A DNA stretch of 64,000 nucleotides from CAIWHR01 sp963726765 (GCA_963726765.1 CAVSDH010000011.1:620001-684000); one strand, 5' to 3'; counted from the first letter of the stretch, positions 18,381 through 26,853 are shown. Translations and numbers: made by a program. The notes: generated by a model from the letters alone, not told the origin.

Positions 18381-18706
18381 CCGAATCGTGCGAACATTTC
18401 AGCACGATACGGCCGGTGGTGCCGAGCGCCGACGGCTGCGAGAAATGTCTCGCGCTCGGCGCCAGATGGACGAATCTGCGCATCTGCCTCACGTGCGGCC
18501 ACGCCGGTTGCTGCGAGGATTCTCCGCACGCGCACGCGCTCGCCCATTTCAATGAAACCGGCCACCCGATGATCGCGTCGCTCGAGCGGGGCGACAAGTG
18601 GGGCTGGTGCTACGTCCACCGCCGCTACTTCGATCCCATGCCGGGGACGCTTCCGCGGCGACGCTCTCCGCTGGCGGACTTTCTGCGACGGATAGTTGGC
18701 CGATGA
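18377..18706 (+). CDS. UBP-type zinc finger protein
   Basis: A 109-residue protein carrying one ubiquitin-hydrolase-type zinc finger (ZnF-UBP): CEKCLALG, RICLTCGHAGCCEDSPHAHALAHF and the HPMIASLERGDKWGWCYVHRRYF end. Bacterial versions are stand-alone and of unknown role. The start GTG at 18377 overlaps the stop of the GFA gene. No other protein-modification gene is nearby. Confidence 0.83.
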   Translation: MTESCEHFSTIRPVVPSADGCEKCLALGARWTNLRICLTCGHAGCCEDSPHAHALAHFNETGHPMIASLERGDKWGWCYVHRRYFDPMPGTLPRRRSPLADFLRRIVGR

Positions 18707-18794
18707 GAACAGGTCGGTCGGCATCGTCAACGTTTTGCGATCGGCGCCTGCACCTGCACAATCCGCCTGGACTCCCGCATCGACGGAATTTCCG

Positions 18795-19577
18795 ATGACC
18801 GATCTTTCGAAGCTCCTCAACCACCACCGCTCCATCCGCCAGTACAAGCCGGATCCGATCGATGCCGCTCTCGTGGACGAGGTCTGCGCCGACGCGATCG
18901 CCGGCGGTTCGTCGTCGGGCAACCTCAACAGCGTGACCCTGGTCCTCACGCGCGATCCGGAGCGAAAGCGAAGGCTCTATGAACTTCACTTCGAGCAGCC
19001 GATGGTGCTGCAGGCACCGCTCGTCGTCACGTTCTGCGCCGACTGGTTCCGCACGCGCTCGTGGCTGCGCCGTCGCGGCGCGCGCGACAATTTCAACAAC
19101 CTGCTCGGTTATCACGTCGCCGCGTTCGACGCGATGATCGTCGCCCAGAATGCCTGCCTGGGATTCCAGGCGCACGGCCTCGGCATCTGCTATATGGGGA
19201 CCACGCTGCATTCGATGACGGAGATCGCCGAATTCCTGGGGCTGCCCGACACGTGCGTGCCGGTTACCACCATCGTGGTCGGCTGGCCGGATGAAGATCC
19301 CGCCAAGCGCGACCGGCTTCCGTCGTCTGCGCTCGTGCACGACGAGCGATATCACGAACCCGCCGCCGAGGAGCTCGAAGCGATCTACGCCCAGCGCGAA
19401 GTGCGGGGGTGGGCGCGCTACATGTCGGATCCGGAGACCAAGGCGCGGATCGAGGCGATGGGCATCACTTCGCTCGCGCACTACTACACGAGCAAGGTGA
19501 AGTACGACCCGGACATCTTCCGCGAGGACTCTGCGAAGCTGCGTGCGCTGCTCGAAGCCAGGCATTTCCTTCCGTAG
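18795..19577 (+). CDS. Nitroreductase-family FMN oxidoreductase
   Basis: A 260-residue protein with the nitroreductase fold: N-terminal HHRSIRQYKPDPID (FMN phosphate contacts), GGSSSGNLNSVTLVLT and a GICYMGTTL helix for FMN stacking, as in NfsA/FRP-type enzymes. It should transfer hydride from NAD(P)H to nitro or quinone-like acceptors; the natural substrate is unknown. The ATG at 18795 is chosen because FMN-binding residues follow at once. Alone on the plus strand and convergent with the sulfotransferase gene. Confidence 0.87.
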   Translation: MTDLSKLLNHHRSIRQYKPDPIDAALVDEVCADAIAGGSSSGNLNSVTLVLTRDPERKRRLYELHFEQPMVLQAPLVVTFCADWFRTRSWLRRRGARDNFNNLLGYHVAAFDAMIVAQNACLGFQAHGLGICYMGTTLHSMTEIAEFLGLPDTCVPVTTIVVGWPDEDPAKRDRLPSSALVHDERYHEPAAEELEAIYAQREVRGWARYMSDPETKARIEAMGITSLAHYYTSKVKYDPDIFREDSAKLRALLEARHFLP

Positions 19578-19636
19578 GCACGACGGCCCGCCGCGTCGTG
19601 ACGCGCGAACGGTACCCAAACTTCGACTCGCGCAGG

Positions 19637-21409
19637 CTAGGGCTGCGCGAACCGCCGCGCGAGACGGCCGATCCAGTGCCGGCCAAGCCGCTCGAGATCG
19701 GCGTTGGCCGCATCGAGGCGCTCTCGCAACGGCCGCAGGTCGGCGGCGAGCTCCGCGAGCTGCCGTTCCAGGAGCGAGATGCGCTCGCGCGCCTCGCGCT
19801 CGAACTGGGCTAAGCGCGCGCGGTCCGCCGAAAGCTCTTTCTCGCCGGCGGCGCGCCGTTCGAGTTCCGCGGTGAGCGCGGACACGGCTTCACCCGTTTG
19901 CCTCGCGGTCGCCGCCAGCGCATCACGCTCGCGGTCGCGGATCGCGAGGTCGCGACGCAGGGATTCGGCGGCCGGGACGACCTCGGCAAGCTCGACCGCG
20001 TATTCGTCGCGCTCGATCCGGATCTCGCTGAATTCGGCGGCGAGAGTGGAAAGTTCCTCATGCGTCGCGTCGAGCGTCTGCTGCATCGCCGCTTCCTGCT
20101 CGTCGCGCGATGCTTGCGCCTCCCGCGCGTACTCGATCTGCCGGAGGAGCTCGTCGATGTGGTCATGGGCCTGCGCCACCTGCTGTTCCTGAACCTGCGC
20201 GTCATCCCTGGCCCGGTCGAGCTGCTCGGAGAGGCGCGCGATCGTGGCGCGCTCGTCGCCCAGCTCCCGCTGCGCGCGAGCGAGCTGATCGCGGAGCTCG
20301 CGCTCGACGGTGCCGATTCCGCTCGTGCCCATTGCGGCGATCTCTGCCTGCAGCGATTCGCGAAGCTTCGCGAGGTCCGCGCGGGTCAGCGCGAGCTCGT
20401 CCGAGCGCGCGCGCAATGCCGCTTCGATGCCGTCGCGCGCGTCGAGCGCCTTGCGAGCGGCGGCGACGTGACCCTCGAGCTCGCCGATGGTCCGCCCTGC
20501 CTCATCGCAATCAGCCACGCGCTCCCGGGCCGCCGCCTGGGTCGCTTCCAGCTCCTGCGCGAGCCATGGGGGCATCGCCGCGGCCAGCGCCGCGCGGGCG
20601 GCGGCGACGAGCGCGTCCACGACAGGCTGGAGGTCCTTGCCGGCGGGCAATTCGGCGAGCTTTGCGTAGCCCCCCTCCAGCACGGTGTCGAGACCGGAGG
20701 CCAGGCCCTCGCGCCCGGCTCGCTTCGGCGCGTCGTGGTTCTGGCGTCTCAGTTGGGGCTTGACCAGCTCGGCCGCAGCCTTCTTCTGCGCGGCGGAGGG
20801 TTTCAGCGGGAAGGCCGCATCGTCGCAGATCCGCGCGAGAGTGCTGGCGGTATCGGCAAGCACCGAGTCGTAGGCGATTGTCGCCCGCGGCAGTCCGCGC
20901 GATTCGCGTTCGGAATCGACGAGATGGGCGAGCCATAGCGCGAGCGATTTCTCCGGGGCAAACTGGTCCCGCCGGGCGAGCGAGGCCGCGACTTCCATGG
21001 GCCGGCGCACGATCAGGACGCAGGACAGCGTGAACCCGGCGGCCACGAACGCATCGCGCCAGAAGGGCAGCAATCGGCAAAGGCGAGGGTCCTTCAGCAC
21101 CGCGAATCTCGAATCGCCGAACTCGTCGGCGATGATTTGCGCGGCGTCCGCGCGCAACGCCTCGATTCCCGGCAGTGCGGTCCAGCCGGCGGGCAACGGC
21201 GCGACGCTGTCCCAGCGCGCCCCCAACCGTTGCAGAAGCGTGTCATTGAATTGCACGACGGGCGCGCATTCCCAGGAGCCCTCTGCGTTGTCCGCCGTCG
21301 CCGGCGTGAGGTGCGTCCCCGGAAACGCGCCGGCCTTGGCGAACGCGCCGCTCAGCGATGACGTGCCGCTGCGATGCATGCCGAGAACGAGGAGCAGGTG
21401 CCGTTGCAT
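19637..21409 (-). CDS. Sulfotransferase domain fused to a long coiled coil
   Basis: A 590-residue protein. Residues 1-230 look like a sulfotransferase/P-loop fold: GMHRSGTSSLSGAF (residues 10-23, PAPS 5'-phosphosulfate loop), KDPRLCRLLPFW and VLIVRRPMEVAASLARR (3'-phosphate site). From about 285 to 575 it is a nearly continuous Glu/Arg/Ala-rich heptad coiled coil. Similar domains are fused to glycan-synthesis proteins in surface polysaccharide loci, but no such genes are adjacent here. Transfer of sulfate to a surface glycan is an inference. Convergent with the nitroreductase gene. Confidence 0.78.
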   Translation of the reverse strand: MQRHLLLVLGMHRSGTSSLSGAFAKAGAFPGTHLTPATADNAEGSWECAPVVQFNDTLLQRLGARWDSVAPLPAGWTALPGIEALRADAAQIIADEFGDSRFAVLKDPRLCRLLPFWRDAFVAAGFTLSCVLIVRRPMEVAASLARRDQFAPEKSLALWLAHLVDSERESRGLPRATIAYDSVLADTASTLARICDDAAFPLKPSAAQKKAAAELVKPQLRRQNHDAPKRAGREGLASGLDTVLEGGYAKLAELPAGKDLQPVVDALVAAARAALAAAMPPWLAQELEATQAAARERVADCDEAGRTIGELEGHVAAARKALDARDGIEAALRARSDELALTRADLAKLRESLQAEIAAMGTSGIGTVERELRDQLARAQRELGDERATIARLSEQLDRARDDAQVQEQQVAQAHDHIDELLRQIEYAREAQASRDEQEAAMQQTLDATHEELSTLAAEFSEIRIERDEYAVELAEVVPAAESLRRDLAIRDRERDALAATARQTGEAVSALTAELERRAAGEKELSADRARLAQFEREARERISLLERQLAELAADLRPLRERLDAANADLERLGRHWIGRLARRFAQP

Positions 21410-21609
21410 TTCGGGATGGGCCGGAAAAGGCGCGTCAGTTCGCAGGCTGCGATTCTAGATTCACACGCGGGCGCTCCTGCCGGGTGCCTGCGAAATCGCC
21501 GTGCGCGGGTGCCCTCGGCGTCTCGAACCCGAACCGTACGATGCGCGGCAGAACACCTGCAGGGGAGGAGTTGGCATGCGATACGCCACTGCGTCTGTCC
21601 GGACCGCCG

Positions 21610-22002
21610 CTACGGCGATTCGGGCTCGCCTTGCCAGAGCATGTCGTACCCCAGCTCTTTCGTCTCGGTGCACATCTCGGCCAGTGCCCCGAATTTCTCG
21701 CGGAACACCTGATCCGCGTGCGACCGCTCGTGCTCCTCGTACGTGCGCCAGTAGGTGACGATCGCGACGTGGTCGTCCGCGCCGCGCGACGATGCAAGCG
21801 AACCTTCGTCCGACACGAATCCCGAGAACGTGAACACCTGGCCGGCAACGAAGCCGCCCTTGTCGCCACCGTAGGTATTCTTGACGGCATTGCACATCTC
21901 GCCCAGGGCAAACTCGACGTCTTCCATGGCCACGCCGGGCTTGAGCTTCACGGTATTGAAAAGCATCTTGGCACCGAAGGGGATGGTGATCGGCCCGAAC
22001 AT
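21610..22002 (-). CDS. Dimeric alpha/beta-barrel (antibiotic-biosynthesis-monooxygenase-like) protein
   Basis: A 130-residue protein beginning MFGPITIPFGAKMLFNTVKL, with a strand-helix pattern and HVAIVTYWRTYEEHERSHAD typical of small dimeric alpha/beta-barrel proteins. Family members act as monooxygenases, haem-binding proteins or simple binders; no catalytic residue identifies one here. The ATG at 22002 is chosen because the conserved N-terminus starts there. Divergent from the radical-SAM/peptide cluster, with which it may share regulatory sequence. Confidence 0.6.
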   Translation of the reverse strand: MFGPITIPFGAKMLFNTVKLKPGVAMEDVEFALGEMCNAVKNTYGGDKGGFVAGQVFTFSGFVSDEGSLASSRGADDHVAIVTYWRTYEEHERSHADQVFREKFGALAEMCTETKELGYDMLWQGEPESP

Positions 22003-22374
22003 GCAAGTCTCCGACGGTGGCGCGTGCCCCGATTTTACGCCGGTGCACTCCCGCATTCGTCGTGCACGGCGCGGGATCCTGGCGTCCCTGCCTCTGCAGG
22101 GGCTGCTGCATTGCACAACCCGGTCGGGTCGGGTTACATTGCGTCCGCGAACGAAATGTCGGGGCGCGGAATTCGCGAGGCCCCTCGCGCGGCGCAATAA
22201 TGGCACACTTGACCCGGCGCCCCAGGCACCGGGTTGTAATCCGGGCAAGCAATCGATGTGAACCCCGCCCTCGGCATTCGGCGGCTGCGGCGCGAATGAA
22301 TCGCGGGCCGTCGCGCGGCGCGGCGGCTCCCCTGCAGCATCCCCAACTTGAATGCGCACCACTGCGCGACCGGC
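22003..22374. other. Intergenic region between divergent genes, upstream of the radical-SAM cluster
   Basis: 372 bases without a credible gene. It contains a GGTCGGGTCGGG direct repeat near 22125 and a weak promoter-like pair TTGCAC (22111) with TTACAT 17 bases later, reading toward the PqqD-like gene. No FNR-type box and no recognisable riboswitch were seen. Confidence 0.5.
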
Positions 22375-22626
22375 ATGCAACTCTCAAAATACGTCAAGTT
22401 TCGCGAAGAGAAGTTCGGCGGCGTCCTGTTCGAGACCCGCTCCGAAAAGGTGTTCACGCTCAACGCCGTGGCGGCGGCGGTGGTTCGCGAGCTCAATGCC
22501 GGGGGTGGCGAAGCGGACGTCGTCGCCCGGCTGAAGACGCGTTTCGACGACCGCGACGGGGCGATCGAGCGCGAAGCGCTCGCGTTCATCGCGGAGCTGC
22601 GGCAAAAGGGACTGGTGCAGGATTGA
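22375..22626 (+). CDS. PqqD-like peptide-recognition protein
   Basis: An 83-residue protein (counting from the ATG at 22375; an in-frame ATG nine codons upstream is possible) with the PqqD/RRE pattern: LFETRSEKVFTLNAVAAAVVRELNAG, a GEADVVARLKTRF helix and a C-terminal ALAFIAELRQKGLV helix. PqqD-type proteins bind the leader of a ribosomal peptide and present it to a radical SAM enzyme. First gene of a compact plus-strand cluster; the first radical SAM gene begins four bases after its stop. The expected partner is the PqqA-like peptide at 25539-25694. Confidence 0.85.
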   Translation: MQLSKYVKFREEKFGGVLFETRSEKVFTLNAVAAAVVRELNAGGGEADVVARLKTRFDDRDGAIEREALAFIAELRQKGLVQD

Positions 22627-22630
22627 CATC

Positions 22631-23632
22631 GTGACCGCACAGACGGCGAATCCCGCGAGCGAGCCGCTGGTGCCGGCCACCACGCCCGCGTCGACCGAAT
22701 CGGGCGACCTCGGCGCGCCGCTTTACGTTGCGTGGCAGGTCACCAACGAGTGCAACCTCGCGTGCCTCCACTGCATCGAGGAAAGCGGGCCGGGCAAGGC
22801 GTTCAAGGACGAGCTGAACGAGGAGCAGATCTTCGGCATCCTCGGTCAGTTCATGGACGAGGAGGTTCCGTACCTGTCGTTTTCGGGCGGGGAGCCCATG
22901 GTCCACCCGCAGTTCTTCCGGATGGTCGAGTACGTCTGCTCGCGGGATGGCCAGCTCAAGATCGAGACGAACGGCCACTACCTCACGCCCGAAAACTGCG
23001 AACGCCTGAAGTCGCTCGGCGTGAAGGCGGTTCAGGTGAGCCTCGACGGCGCGACGCGGTCGACGTTCAACCGGATGAGGGTGCGCGGCGAATTCGGCAC
23101 GGTGACCGACGGCGTGCGCAACCTGCAGGCGGCGGGCGTGCCCATCGAGATCAATTATTCGCCGACGTTCTTCAACGTCCACGAGATCGGCACCGCCGTC
23201 GACCTCGCGTACGAACTCGGCGCCTACAGCTTCTACACCGGCCGCACCATGTATACCGGCAACGCGGTGAAGGCGTGGCACAAGCTCGCGCTGACCGAAG
23301 AGCAATACGTCGAATTCTTCGCGACACTGCACCGCAAGACCGACGAGTATCGGGGCCGGATGCGCGTGCACTTCCACGAAATGGGACTGCTCGAGGAGCT
23401 GCGCTATCGGCTCCATCATCCCGCGGCTCTGCTGATCGTGCTGCCCAATGGGCTGGTCAAGCTCATCAACGCCCTGCCGTTCATCTGCGGCGACCTGCGC
23501 AAGCAGTCGCTGGCGGAAATCTGGGCGAATTTCCAGCGCGCCTGGCAGGATCCGCGCGTCGCGCAGTTCATCGACGATCTCGCGCGCGACCCCGGCCGGA
23601 CGTCGGCGCTCCACCAGTGGGTCTATGTATGA
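22631..23632 (+). CDS. Radical SAM protein A of the PqqA-like peptide cluster
   Basis: A 333-residue radical SAM enzyme. The CNLACLHC motif has C41/C45/C48 for the catalytic [4Fe-4S]; FSGGEPMVHPQF is the SAM-binding GGEP motif and LKIETNGHYL follows. The C-terminal third keeps the SPASM-like framework (VLPNGLVKLINALPFICGDLRKQSLAEIW) but has lost almost all cysteines, keeping one, so it probably carries no full auxiliary cluster. GTG start at 22631; its stop overlaps the prenyltransferase start (ATGA). Paralogous to the radical SAM proteins at 24564 and 25713. Proposed role: modification of the PqqA-like peptide. Confidence 0.88.
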   Translation: MTAQTANPASEPLVPATTPASTESGDLGAPLYVAWQVTNECNLACLHCIEESGPGKAFKDELNEEQIFGILGQFMDEEVPYLSFSGGEPMVHPQFFRMVEYVCSRDGQLKIETNGHYLTPENCERLKSLGVKAVQVSLDGATRSTFNRMRVRGEFGTVTDGVRNLQAAGVPIEINYSPTFFNVHEIGTAVDLAYELGAYSFYTGRTMYTGNAVKAWHKLALTEEQYVEFFATLHRKTDEYRGRMRVHFHEMGLLEELRYRLHHPAALLIVLPNGLVKLINALPFICGDLRKQSLAEIWANFQRAWQDPRVAQFIDDLARDPGRTSALHQWVYV

Positions 23633-24567
23633 GCGCCGATGGGGCGCCGACAATGCAATGCGGGGCGGCGTCGCCTGTGGATCGCGTGCTGAACGTCTTC
23701 AGCCTGGTGCGCTATCGCTTTTTCCTCTACGCCGGCCTGCTGCCCTACGGGCTTGGGGCCGCCTGGGCGTACCGGTGGACGGGCACGCTCGACGGACCGA
23801 TTTTCTGGAGCGGGCTCGGTGGCGTCGTGTTCGCGGTGATTGGCGTCGAGACGTTCAACGAGTACTTCGATTCGCGGATGGGGACGGATCGGGTCTTCAA
23901 TCCCGCAGACCTGCCGCCGATGTCCTCGATGGTCATGTGGCTGGGAATCGCGGCGTTCGCGGCGGCGCTGGCCGTGGGCGCCTACCTCGCGTACAGGGGC
24001 GGGTGGCCGATACTGCTCTTCGCGGTCCTGGGAGGCATGGCGGCGATCTTCTACGTGGCGCCCCCGATCCGGTGGGCTTATCGCGGCTTGGGCGAGCTCG
24101 TGATCGCGCTGTCGTACGGGCCCTGGATGGTGCTGGGCAGCGTTTATCTCTATACGGGCGCACTGTCGTGGGGCGCGCTCCTGGCGTCGCTCGTTCCGGG
24201 ATTCCTGATCATGGCGCTTGCAGTCGTCAATGCGATTCCCGATTTCCACCAGGATCGTCTGGTCGGCAAGCGCAACCTCGTGGTCCGGGTCGGGCGAAAG
24301 CGCGCCGTCTGGCTCTACCTCGGCCTCGCCACGGCCGGACTTCTGGTCGTGCCGCTCGGCGTGGTCGCGGCTGTCTTTCCTCCCGCGTGCCTCGTCGCCC
24401 TGTTCGCGGTGCCCCTCCTCGTTTCCAGCGCGCGCGGCGCGATCCACACGTTCGACACGCCGCGCCTCTTCGTTCCCGCGATTCGCAGCATCGTGAGCTG
24501 CTATGCCGTCGCGGTGACGCTGTTCACGCTGGGGCTCCTCGTTTCCGCTTGGTGGCCGCGCGGATGA
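23629..24567 (+). CDS. UbiA-family membrane prenyltransferase
   Basis: A 312-residue integral membrane protein with about nine hydrophobic helices. The two Asp-rich motifs of UbiA enzymes are present: NEYFDSRMGTD (about residue 83) and NAIPDFHQDRLVGKRNLVVRVG (about 205), where Mg2+ and the polyprenyl diphosphate bind. It resembles the MenA-type branch more than haem or chlorophyll synthases, by impression only. It overlaps both neighbouring radical SAM genes by four bases, so it is translationally coupled to them. That placement suggests it prenylates a product or intermediate of this cluster, or makes a lipid quinone-like partner. Confidence 0.88.
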   Translation: MSADGAPTMQCGAASPVDRVLNVFSLVRYRFFLYAGLLPYGLGAAWAYRWTGTLDGPIFWSGLGGVVFAVIGVETFNEYFDSRMGTDRVFNPADLPPMSSMVMWLGIAAFAAALAVGAYLAYRGGWPILLFAVLGGMAAIFYVAPPIRWAYRGLGELVIALSYGPWMVLGSVYLYTGALSWGALLASLVPGFLIMALAVVNAIPDFHQDRLVGKRNLVVRVGRKRAVWLYLGLATAGLLVVPLGVVAAVFPPACLVALFAVPLLVSSARGAIHTFDTPRLFVPAIRSIVSCYAVAVTLFTLGLLVSAWWPRG

Positions 24568-25523
24568 AGAGACGCATCGACAGCCTGCGCGGGCCGCTTC
24601 TGGTTTCGTGGCAGCTCACGCGCGACTGCGACCTCTGCTGCCTGCACTGCTGCACGGAGTCGGCGCCGGGGAAACGCCTGCCGGACGAGCTCGATGCCGA
24701 TGAGGCGATGAAGCTCGTCGACGACATCGTCCGAAGCGACGTGCCGTACGTCATGCTTTGCGGCGGGGAGCCGCTGGTCGTGCCCCATTTCTTTGCCGTG
24801 GCCGAGGCGCTCGGGAGAGGCGGGGTGAAGCTCAAGATCGAGACCAACGGACAGCTTTTCGACGCGGCGGTCGCCGCGCGACTGGCGTCGCTCCCCGTTC
24901 GGTCGGTGCAGATCAGCCTCGACGGCGACACCCAGGAGACTTACCAGCGCCAGCGGCCGGGCGGCTCGCTCGCCAAGGCGCACGCGGCCTGCCGTGCGGT
25001 GCGCGAGGCCGGCCTGCCGCTCGAAGTCACGTTCGCGCCCACCCGGCTCAACATGCACGAGCTGTCCGCGGTCATCGAGCGGGCCAGGGCATTCGGGGCG
25101 TTTCGATTCAACACGGGCAGGCTGATGCGAATCGGGACGGCCGCGCGCCTGTGGGACAAGCTCGAGCCGACCGAGGCGGCCTACCGGGAATACCGGTCGG
25201 TCCTGGACCGGCAGAACGCGCGCGTTGGACACGAAATGGAACTCTGCTATATTCCGTTCGACATGCGGGAGGCCCTTCGCGGAAGCCTCGGGGAGCCGCC
25301 CGCAACGATGCTCGTATTGCCCAACGGCTGGGTGAAGGTGGCGGCGGCCCTGCCGGATGTCTGTGCCGATTTGCGCCGCATCTCGTTGGCGGAGGCGTGG
25401 GAAGCGTATTGCAGCGCCTGGCGGAGCGATTCGGTGGCAGCGGCAGTTCACCGGGCGATCCGCGATGAAGCGCACCACGCGGAAGCCAACACCTGGAAGC
25501 TGTTTTCGGTTGCCCAAGTCTGA
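24564..25523 (+). CDS. Radical SAM protein B of the PqqA-like peptide cluster
   Basis: A 319-residue paralogue of protein A. CDLCCLHC gives C22/C26/C29; LCGGEPLVVPHFF and LKIETNGQLF follow, and the C-terminal block reads VLPNGWVKVAAALPDVCADLRRISLAEAW with a single cysteine where SPASM domains have several. The ATG overlaps the TGA of the prenyltransferase gene. It lies 15 bases upstream of the small peptide gene. The shared opening SWQLT...CLHC..ES.PGK with protein A shows recent common ancestry; which step each catalyses is unknown. Confidence 0.88.
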   Translation: MKRRIDSLRGPLLVSWQLTRDCDLCCLHCCTESAPGKRLPDELDADEAMKLVDDIVRSDVPYVMLCGGEPLVVPHFFAVAEALGRGGVKLKIETNGQLFDAAVAARLASLPVRSVQISLDGDTQETYQRQRPGGSLAKAHAACRAVREAGLPLEVTFAPTRLNMHELSAVIERARAFGAFRFNTGRLMRIGTAARLWDKLEPTEAAYREYRSVLDRQNARVGHEMELCYIPFDMREALRGSLGEPPATMLVLPNGWVKVAAALPDVCADLRRISLAEAWEAYCSAWRSDSVAAAVHRAIRDEAHHAEANTWKLFSVAQV

Positions 25524-25538
25524 TCTGACGGAGAAATC

Positions 25539-25694
25539 ATGAGCCCACGCGATATGAAGTTGGAAAGTGACACGACGGCCGAAAGCAAGGCGGCCGGTAC
25601 GGGCGTCCCCGGCCACAAGCCCGTCTGGGAAACCCCGAAGCTTGAGGATGTCTCGGAACAGGTCATGGCGCAGCCGTACATCCGCTTCACCTGA
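25539..25694 (+). CDS. PqqA-like precursor peptide (51 residues)
   Basis: A small gene too short for routine gene calling, between radical SAM genes B and C. The C-terminal part contains KPVWETPKLEDVSEQ followed by VMAQPYIRFT. Compared with PqqA of Klebsiella or Acinetobacter as I remember them, Trp30, Pro33, Asp37 and Tyr47 fall in exact register (W-x2-P-x3-D-x9-Y). The glutamate that PqqE cross-links to tyrosine (Trp+13) is replaced by Met43. W-x2-P-x-L also fits the leader motif read by PqqD/RRE domains. The N-terminal 26 residues are polar and look like a leader extension. Start ATG has GGAGAA just upstream. Likely substrate of the cluster's radical SAM proteins. Confidence 0.75.
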   Translation: MSPRDMKLESDTTAESKAAGTGVPGHKPVWETPKLEDVSEQVMAQPYIRFT

Positions 25695-25712
25695 TTCGAC
25701 AGCCCATCGGCA

Positions 25713-26701
25713 ATGACGGGGCGCGCGGTCGACGAGTACCGGGCGCCCCTCTTTTTTGCCTGGCAGCTGACCAACCGGTGCAGCGCCCGCTGCATCGCGT
25801 GCTGCGAGGAGTCGGGGCCGGACAAGGCATGGCGTGACGAGCTGACGCGCGACGAAGCGCTGGACGTGGCGCGCCGAATCGCCGAGGCCGGGATTCCCTA
25901 TGCGGCGTTCGGTGGCGGCGAACCCCTCGGGGTCCCCCACTGCTGGGAAATCTTCGATCGTCTCGCCGGCGCGGGCGTCTCGCTCAAGCTCGAGACCGAC
26001 GGCAGCCGCATCGACGACGCGGCCGCCGACCGACTGGCGGCGCTCGCCGTCCAGTGCGTGCAGATCTCGGTGGATGGCGCGACGGCGGCCGTGCACGAAC
26101 GTGCGCGACCGGGGTCGAGTTTTGCCTCGGCAACCGGCGCCATCCGGAGGCTCGCTGCGCGAGGACTGTCGCCGCAGTTCGTGTTCGTGCCCAACCGCTT
26201 CAACCTCCACGAGATCGTCGGCCGCGTACGACCTTGCGGTGTCGCTCGGCTGCGGCGCCTTCGTGACCGGCCCTCTGATGCGCCTGGGTCGCGCCGCCGC
26301 GGGATGGGACGCGATCGCCTGCAGCGACGAGGAATGGCGGCGCGCGGCCGATGCCCTGAGGGAGCGCGCGGCAACGGGCGGCTCCGAGGTTTCCCTCTCG
26401 ATCTATCCGTGGGACATCCTGACCGAGATCGAAACGCGCCTCGAGAGTCCCCAGGCCATGCTGCTGGTGGTGCCCAACGGCAAGGTCAAGCTCCTCAATG
26501 CGCTCCCGTTCTCCCCGGCGGATCTGCGGCGCGATTCCCTTGAATCGGCGTGGAACAAGTATCGGGATGCGTGGCGCTACGGCCGAAGTGCGCGAATTCG
26601 TGGGCGCGTGCCGGTCCAATCCCGCGCTGCTGAAGCACGCGAACGAAACCTGGCCGATGGACGGAACGGCCGGATACGCCGCCGCGGGAATGCTCTCCTG
26701 A
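25713..26701 (+). CDS. Radical SAM protein C of the PqqA-like peptide cluster (two one-base frameshifts)
   Basis: Third paralogue. CSARCIAC gives C23/C27/C30; FGGGEPLGVPHCWE and LKLETDGSRI follow. The frame breaks at about 26220 (EIV to AAYDLAVSLGCGAF; one extra G of GG) and again near 26575 (DAWR to ATAEVREFVGACRSNPALL), after which it ends in a third frame. Removing one base at each site gives 328 residues, matching proteins A and B (333 and 319). The SPASM-like block ALPFSPADLRRDSLESAW has no cysteine at all. The breaks look like sequence errors, but true degeneration of this copy cannot be excluded. It follows the peptide gene by 18 bases. Confidence 0.8.
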
Positions 26702-26719
26702 TCGCGTGATGTTGTGCCG

Positions 26720-26756
26720 CCGCATCGAGGCGATGCGGTTGACGGACCACGGTCAA
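26720..26756 (+). promoter_or_regulatory. Hairpin and inverted repeat upstream of the FNR-type regulator
   Basis: An eight-base-pair hairpin (26720-26727 with 26731-26738, loop AGG) without a U-tract is directly followed by TTGACGGACCACGGTCAA (26739-26756), an inverted repeat with FNR-like half-sites but an eight-base instead of four-base centre. It may be an operator for the following regulator gene; the wide spacing makes this uncertain. Confidence 0.4.
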
Positions 26757-26853
26757 GCGCGCAGCATGGCCCGTCCGGCTGCCGCCGCGAACGTCATTGG
26801 GGACGGCTGCACCGTTCGCACCCGCACAAACGCCGACACCACCATCGCCCGGA

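Noticed and set aside
22375..26701. A standard PQQ biosynthesis operon
   Set aside because: pqqB, pqqC and pqqF are absent, the peptide lacks the essential Glu, and there are three radical SAM genes plus UbiA.
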